Under the pieces are notes generated by a model. The model saw nothing but the letters and a program-made list of their open reading frames with translations, made no database searches and was not told the DNA's origin. Below are positions 57,642 through 64,000 of a stretch of DNA of 64,000 nt, piece after piece. This DNA is from Lomentospora prolificans. Its lineage: Eukaryota; Ascomycota; Sordariomycetes; Microascales; Microascaceae. Location: NCBI GenBank assembly GCA_029532625.1, contig JARFXM010000011.1, forward strand, positions 3,113,501 to 3,177,500, written 5' to 3'. Numbering within the stretch: position 1 is the first letter of the stretch; the number at the start of each line of letters is the position of its first letter. The position numbers were made by a program, and so were the translations under genes.

Positions 57642-59462
57642 GGAAAAAGATAAATGAGGTGGCAGGTGGCATGTGGGAGAGAGAGGGGAGAAGGAGAAGG
57701 TGGAGGATCCCGAGATGCTTGTGGTTTTGTAGATGTTGATTTGGAGTTATTGGGCAGGAAGAGAGATCAGCATGATTGAAAGATCACTGAGTATAAATAG
57801 AGAAGCATGTTGGAGATTCATCCAAGGACTTCTGTATGACGAAGCGGGCGGCACCTTGCTGGTGCACTGAACATGATCCTTCTCTGTCTCTGTCTCTCGC
57901 CGCGTTGTCGCTAGAGAGCAACGTTAATATCTTCGATACAAATCCCAAGAATGCATGATTCTCGACCCGGGTTTCCTTCCCGCGAGTAACGGGCGGCGAC
58001 TTCGCCGATCTCGACGCTTTCTCGCTTCGTCGTTGGAGCATCTTTTCGGGCACATTGTCCCGAAGTTATGAGCGTACCAGGTTATCAAGTTTTAATATCG
58101 GGGGCGGGGCCGCCACGATTCGGTAGGATCCTCATTTGGTTTCGCGGGTTGATATTTTTATTCGTTTTTCGAATTCCCAACTTGGTTCAAGTCAGCCAGC
58201 ACTTCGCGCGTGTTACTTGTGGCACAAGAGACTTGTCCCCACTAACCTTACGCGCCAATTCCCTTATTCTAACATTCTCTCTCAACTCAGAGTCGATAGC
58301 AGAGAATAAACTATTCGACGTAATATCAGGGTCCTCGTAAATCCAGGCGGGGTTTTCCAGACTGGGTGCGTTCAGGATGATGATCAAGGGTGGAAAGCCG
58401 TTCTGGTTGATCGGGCTCTGTGTCGCAGTCAATGACCACTCGAGCAAGCGTAGGGCGAAAGATGCCCAAACCTTTGATTCCTAGTGACCTAGCAGATAAC
58501 ATCGTTGAATATGTAGAGAGAGCGAGGAAAGAGACTCCGAACCGCCATCTGTTGGCCTATGGGTTTGCCGTCCTGAATAGTGGGGTGTTGTCTGCCGTTC
58601 CTCATCCTCGGCGGCGAATACTAATTTAGTTCTTGACTTTAGTAGGCCATCCGCAACCAGAAACGCGGTGTGAGACTAACCTGCGATAGAGGGGTGTCCC
58701 CGAGCGGACCAGGCTACAGTGGCGACGATACGAGATGAGGCGAATAGAGATGATGATATACTTACTAGGCTATCGTGCTCCTAGACTTATTCGCCTATTG
58801 ATATTACTCCCAAACAAAACCTCTTCGAGGTCCTCCCAGCCATATTCCATAGCATAATGCGCTGGGTAGTGTCTCCTCATCCAATACCTCTCCTATAATG
58901 CAACGCCATCGAGGTTAGTCTTGTACCAGACGCTTACTATAACAATACCCTTTATCTTGAGAACCAAGGGAAGGGAACATTCGCTATATTATGCGTCCTG
59001 TCAGAACATTTTAGCTGCATGCTCATACTCAAGGAGAATCCGAAGTTCTGCTTGTCGAAGCACAAGACTATCAGGTGCAGAGACATTTTAGCCGTATGAT
59101 CGTCTTAATGTTCCAATAAGCCCTTTACTTCGGCAGCATGTTGATGTTTATCTATTTGCTCAATGAGCCTTCGAATTGCTGGCTATTGGTTCCTAGTTTA
59201 AACTGGGTCTACCTCTTATTTTTGGTAACAAACAGTGACAGTGCCAATAAACTAAACTGGTTGAGCCCAGTGCTTTCTAAGTTCTACCTCAGGCTATAAA
59301 TTCTAACTTCCGCGCCGCTGACTTGAAATCATTGGAACGTAGAGCATTGTTTTTGTTAGTGACAACTTGTAGTTGAGACATCATCCAGGCTAAGGGCTGA
59401 GGAGACGGTCAGCCTTGAGGCAACAGTGGAGTAATGATTTTAGTTCAGCTTCTATACCAAGA
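57642..59462. other. Gene-free region
   Basis: About 1.8 kb without a supported gene. Frames at 58447-58187 (-) and 58420-58629 (+) are coding-like in composition but unrecognised. The stretch 58650-59340 is AT-rich and stop-dense. Confidence 0.5.
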
Positions 59463-61024
59463 CTATAGCTTAGCCCGAATTGTCCTTGCTTTCTCGTTTT
59501 CACGCCTCCACATCTCTTTCCTTCGCTCATGCCCCTCCAAAAAAGCTCGAAACCACTCTCTCTTAAATGGTGGTAACTGCCTGCCGAGACCTTTCTCCCC
59601 AGGGCCAGCAAGCTCCCGAAGCGCCTCGAAGTAGTCCTCGAAATCGGGAAAAATGAGAGTGAACTTGACGCTGTCACCTCGCTTCTTGATGCGCTCTTCC
59701 TCCCATTTCTGTTGCTCGGCCTGTGGAGGAAGCTTCGTCCTCCCGGCAAGCAACCTTGCTGCGAATACTGCCTGCCATTCAAAAACTTTGAATGTGAGGC
59801 CGGCAGCGACGGCGCCAATGAAGAGCAAAGTAGGATCTCGTTGATAGACGACGTGCTGGTACAAACCCGGCACTCGGTTGTTGCGCACTTCGACACCGGG
59901 AAGGAATGGTAGAGTCCAGCTGTATCCGGTTCCGAATATGATGTAATCCACGTCCGACACCGATTGGCCGTCGACAAAATGCACCGTCTTGCCCTCGAGG
60001 TGGCAGATGGATGGCCTCTTCCGGATATCCGGGTGGTTGAAAGCTTCGTCGCCAAAGTAGCCGTTCGCGGTGTGGCCGATGACGACGGAGTCGACGGACT
60101 TTGCTATATTTACAAGATCAAACGAGATGTCTGCTGCTGAGACGGAGGCTCCGACAACTACCACACGCTTTTGTTGGACGTCAGCATTTTATCAAGCTAA
60201 TAATAGTGGCTAGAGAGCAGAAATCGATTAAACTCACCTTTCCTCTGAATTGATCCCTGCCTCGGAAATGTTTGCTGTGCAGAACGCTGCCGGGGCGAGC
60301 TTTCTCGAACTCTTCAAGGCCCTTGATGGCGGGGATATATGGTACCGTGTAGTGTCCACTGGCGACGATGACGGCATCAAAATACTCCACCCACCAGTAG
60401 TCCTTTTCTTTTCCTTCTTTCCTCAGCGTCAGCTTCCACTCGGAGCCTACCTTCTCGGCAAGCTCCACTGTAGTGTTGTAGGACACAAGGTCTTCATAGC
60501 CCTTCCTTTCCACAAGGCTGGCGATATAGCGCTGGATTACCTTCCAGTGCCGGAACGGTGTGTCCGAACCGTGGACAGAAATTGACCGTTCGCTTCGCTC
60601 CACAGGAATAGGCTCCTGCGAGAACTGCATCGGGATGCTGTCGATGTTCGTCTCCAGATACGGGTAGATTGACGACTCGGCGAAACGCGGTTGATTGGCT
60701 TTAGGGGTCTGGGCGGGGAGTTTCGGAGGAATGGCTAGGGGTTTGTCGGCTGTTCGTGAGGCCAGCTCGGCGAGATTGGTGATGACCGGAGGTCGTTCAG
60801 TGTCCCCGATCCTATTGATGAGCACAATCGTAAGTATCTACCACTGTCTCAAGGATGAGTCTACTTCGGCCGAACCAAGAGTAATCTTACCAACACCCTC
60901 CTGGTCCCTCTCGCCGCTCAAACACCCGAATGACATCAAACGCCTGCTCCTGGGCCAGTGCATCTACGGTGATAGCCCCGGCTGGGCCAGCACCGATAAC
61001 AGCAACGCGTTTCGTAGCTACCAT
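59463..61024 (-). CDS. FAD-dependent monooxygenase (FMO-like)
   Basis: Three exons, 61024-60891, 60811-60238 and 60167-59463, join in phase to code 470 residues. The enzyme would use FAD, NADPH and O2 to oxidise a soft nucleophile (nitrogen or sulfur) or an aldehyde/ketone. The FAD-binding turn VAVIGAGPAGA lies at residues 7-17. The conserved GPGGCW with its intron at the Trp codon follows. RPGSVLHSKHFRGRDQFRGK stands where the FMO-type motif before the NADPH site lies, and VVVVGASVSAADISFDL is the NADPH-binding turn. The later FGTGYSWTLPFLPG segment is the usual ATG-type motif of this family. No signal peptide or membrane span is seen. It is divergent from an MFS transporter, 1.1 kb away; the two could serve the same substrate, an inference from position only. 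The substrate is unknown. Confidence 0.9.
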
Positions 61025-62161
61025 GTTTCTCCTGCATTCAAATGGCAGTTCCCTCTATACTCTGTCAATGGATGCCGAATAGTAAATCGGAATCTAAGTC
61101 GAAATCTGCAACCTCCGGCTCTTGAAGAGGGAGGGGCTGCAGCTTAAACGGCAGCTAACCAGGCCTGCTCACTATCACCGAATTTCCGAACGCGATAAAT
61201 AAGGACTTGCCGACTTCTGAACCGTTATTCCGTATTATGAGATATTAGAGAACCAGGGGCCACTTCCCTAGCACGGCACGCAAGCAAATATGAGGGATTC
61301 CGACATCCATCCAACCCCCCACATGGCACGAGGACCCCATTTTTTTTTTGTTATTTTTTTCTTCCTTCTCAGCGACGTTGTTGGGATTTCTAAAGCACTT
61401 TCATTCGTCAATGGATGTCGACAGCTCGGGCGTGGCGGTTGACCCTGGTCTGGTGCGATTGTGTGATAGCACGCAATCGGAGACCCGCTCTGGCCCGCCA
61501 CGGATTTTGCTCCTCGCGCGTCACCCTGAGGAGGGATTTGACCACTTCGGCTCCGACTGTCAATATTTCTGTCCCATTTGGTTGAAAGCTATGGACGATG
61601 ATTGGGTCCTTCTCATCTCGTTCCTGCAAGACGATGGTTAGGACAGTATTGAAGTTTCCAAATCGGCCAACGGTCGTAATCTTTTTCTTTCGTCCCTGTT
61701 GCGCTTGGCACCGAAGTCGCTAGCAGAAGTATCCAGCCCTACACACTTCTAGACTAGTCGTAGCGGTATCAATGACACGAACAAGACAAGCTTGCTAGGG
61801 TAGCTATGGACAAGATCTACGAAAAGAACTTTGTACGCTAGGTGGCGCAGTATCTTGGAATAATCCCGTGCCCAGTCTCCATCTAGCCCGGTTCTCCTCT
61901 CTTCTTCTACTTCCCACGTTCCATTAGAGAGCTGGGCATGAAGCTATCGAATGTCTTTGTACCAATCAAACCCTTCCATATCTCACTCACATCATTATTG
62001 GAGCCAGTGTGCGTTTTGCTTACGGTATCGTGGTATTCTTATTTTGAGCGAACACTGGAACCTTTCGGGGACCCCAACTTCGCCGTTGGACTTTTCTGCT
62101 TCCAGTCTGGTCTTCTCTTGTCAAAAAAGGATCTAGAAAAACATCTCGGAACGCGACTAAA
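61025..62161. promoter_or_regulatory. Divergent intergenic region, monooxygenase / MFS
   Basis: About 1.1 kb between two start codons, with T-runs at 61340-61362. One plus-strand frame (61348-61641) starts within the T-tract and has no recognisable domain, so it is not called. Confidence 0.5.
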
Positions 62162-64000
62162 ATGGCAGACGATAAACAGGAAAAGATTGGCGGCTACGAT
62201 GCGCCAGGGCAGCAGTCCATAGCTACGGGGACGGACGTCGAGTGGCTTGAAGAGGAGGAAAAGAGAGCGAGGAGAAAGTTAGTAACCTCCCCGCCGGCTG
62301 CTTTTATTACACGATAAGAGACTGATTCTCACGCGATCTAGGGTCGACTCTTCTGTTCTACCCTTACTATTTCTCGGTCTTTTCGTCTTTCAGTTGGATC
62401 GTATGAATCTAGCAAGCGCCCTCACAGATGGCTTCGCAAAGGACATAGGTGTCGACCAATCAACAATCAATCTAGGAAATCAGTTGATGTTTATGGGAAT
62501 CGTTGTGTTTGAAATTCCCTGCAACATGCTCCTACAAAAAGTCAGAATAATAAACACTCCTCGCCCATCGCCCAGCCCCCGGCGCGGATAATTATAGCTA
62601 TTATTAACACATTTCACAGTTTGGTCCCCGGAAATGGATCCCAGGCCAAGTCATCCTCTTCGGCGTCGTCGCAACCCTCCAAATCTTCGTGAAGAGCAAA
62701 ACAGGTTTCGTGGTAGCGCGCATGATGCTCGGATTTGCCGAAGCAGGATACATCCCCGGCGCGGCCTACACCCTGGGTACATGGTACAAGAAGCGTGAGC
62801 TGGCGAAGCGCATCGCCATCTTTTTCTTTGGCATGTTCGCCGGAAATGCCATCAGCCCAATCCTTGCTTCTGGCATTTTGCTGCTGGGTGGGAAGAGGGG
62901 CATCAAAGGCTGGCAATGGCTTTTCCTCAGTAAGTTGTCCCGGGATGACACGAGCGAAGATGGGGCTAACAACTTATAGTTGAGGGCATATTCACTATTT
63001 CTGTTGGTGCTTTGTTGCTGTTTGTCCTCCCTGGTTCGCCCGACACGCTGAGACCACTTCTGAGTCCCGGAATCATCAAGTTCACCGAAGGAGACCAGAG
63101 GATTCTTCAGCTACGGCTCGAACTCGACGACAAGGAGAAACGACAAGGCGCGCAGGGGATGGACATCCCTTGGAAAATAGTATGGAAAACAGTCTCGCAT
63201 TACCGTCGTTGGCCGCATTTTGTCTCCACCTTTGCTGTCTTCTCAACATGGAGTCCGTTGACGACGTACACTCCATCCATCATCATGTAGGTTTGTCCGC
63301 ATTTCCAAAGATAATACCTTGCGTGTATCTTAACGTCTGAATCTTAGGGCCCTCGGTTTCAACCGTACAGAGGCAAACGCCCTCTCTGCTGTTGGCGCTT
63401 CCCTCGCGCTCGTTGTCGTCTTCATCTTCGCATGGATCAGCGACCGAACCAACAAGCGTGGATTCTCCGTCATCGGGGCACATGCATGCTATATCATTAC
63501 GTTGATCGTGGCGCGAAGTGTGCACCCTCACGCGGGCAAGTGGTCTCGATGGGGGCTTTGGACGGCGGTAAATACTTTTGCGGTGGGTTATCATCCGATC
63601 CATAACTCGTGGGTTCAGCTGAACTGCCGCGACCCAAGAGAAAGAAGCATCAGCGTTGCGTAAGTGTCCGAATCGTCAATAATACTTAATTGCTGCAATC
63701 ACTGACGCTGTACTGGTAGCATGTGGGTTATGTCCGCCATCAGTGGTTTAATGGTGGGAACACAATACTTTAGGGGCAATGATTTACCATTGTGAGTATG
63801 ACGAAACGCGTTGCGCCTATCATAAGGCTAATATAGAGTGCAGCTACGATATTGGTTTGCGTACACTTATTATCATGGTTGCCGTGGGCATGCTCTTCGC
63901 GGCGATTCAGGTCATTGTCTATGTCGTACATAACAAACGTGTTGCGGAAGGAAAACACCAACCCAAGGATGGAGAAGAGTCGATGATTTATATACCCTAA
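62162..64000 (+). CDS. MFS transporter, anion:cation symporter (allantoate permease) family
   Basis: Seven exons, 62162-62277, 62342-62540, 62620-62929, 62980-63286, 63348-63659, 63720-63791 and 63844-64000, join in phase to code 490 residues. The stop TAA is the last three bases of the window, so the gene is complete but its 3' flank is not seen. The first span shows LPLLFLGLFVFQLDRMNLASA; the conserved DR at its end marks the family. FVVARMMLGFAEAGYIPGAA is the typical fourth-helix motif, followed by GTWYKKRELAKRIAIFFFG. The long central loop (KFTEGDQRILQLRLELDDKE) is also characteristic, as is the C-terminal half (LGFNRTEANALSAVGASLAL, WISDRTNKRG). The last intron, 52 bp, gives NDLPFYDIGLRT. 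It moves an organic anion such as a ureide, vitamin or carboxylate with protons across the plasma membrane; the substrate is not predictable. Confidence 0.92.

Noticed and set aside
61348..61641. 97-codon frame starting in a T-tract
   Set aside because: No recognised domain; start lies inside simple sequence within a promoter region.

Overview
The window is nuclear DNA of a filamentous ascomycete (Pezizomycotina). The signs are short GT-AG introns, Zn2Cys6 regulators with a fungal-specific middle domain, a HET-domain gene, a Clr5/ankyrin relic, lineage-typical ABC and MFS transporters, and plant-biomass enzymes (GH5_7 mannanase, an AA8 cytochrome, a broken AA9 LPMO). The genus cannot be fixed from sequence alone.

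Layout. 1-8.7 kb: a four-exon gene with three repeat modules (1859-3646, +), a mosaic of two gene fragments (3838-4066), and a Zn2Cys6 regulator (6943-4079, -). 8.7-13.1 kb: a complete ABCB multidrug exporter, divergent from that regulator. 14.8-15.7 kb: a collapsed PDR-type (ABCG) transporter pseudogene. 16.4-17.3 kb: a stand-alone cellobiose-dehydrogenase-type cytochrome (AA8). 19.2-20.6 kb: a decayed Clr5-ankyrin gene. 21.4-22.8 kb: a secreted GH5_7 endo-mannanase. 25.5-31.9 kb: ferric reductase (+), NDH-2-like FAD oxidoreductase (-), and a second Zn2Cys6 regulator (+) that shares the oxidoreductase's promoter region. 32.2-33.8 kb: a secreted repeat protein with a CBM-like C terminus. 36.8-39.3 kb: an AAA ATPase. 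39.6-40.6 kb: a single-pass membrane protein. 42.1-44.2 kb: a HET protein. 44.7-46 kb: an unidentified broken gene. 47.9-48.4 kb: a MITE-like element with perfect terminal inverted repeats. 51.8-53.4 kb: a rhodopsin-fold membrane protein. 55.1-56.8 kb: an F-box pseudogene. 57.0-57.6 kb: an AA9 LPMO pseudogene. 59.5-64.0 kb: a flavin monooxygenase and a divergent MFS anion transporter.

Functional reading. Intact genes serve efflux, iron/redox handling, mannan degradation, nonself recognition and solute uptake. At least five relics (PDR transporter, Clr5-ankyrin, unknown 45 kb gene, F-box, AA9) and the fragment mosaic lie between them, separated by gene-free stretches of 1-3.5 kb. This is the texture of a fast-evolving accessory region rather than a single coherent gene cluster. 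Gene models were spliced by hand; where exon phases were checked this is stated. I found no wholly new system. The most unusual items are the fragment mosaic, the MITE, the three-module gene and the regulator-oxidoreductase-ferric reductase neighbourhood.
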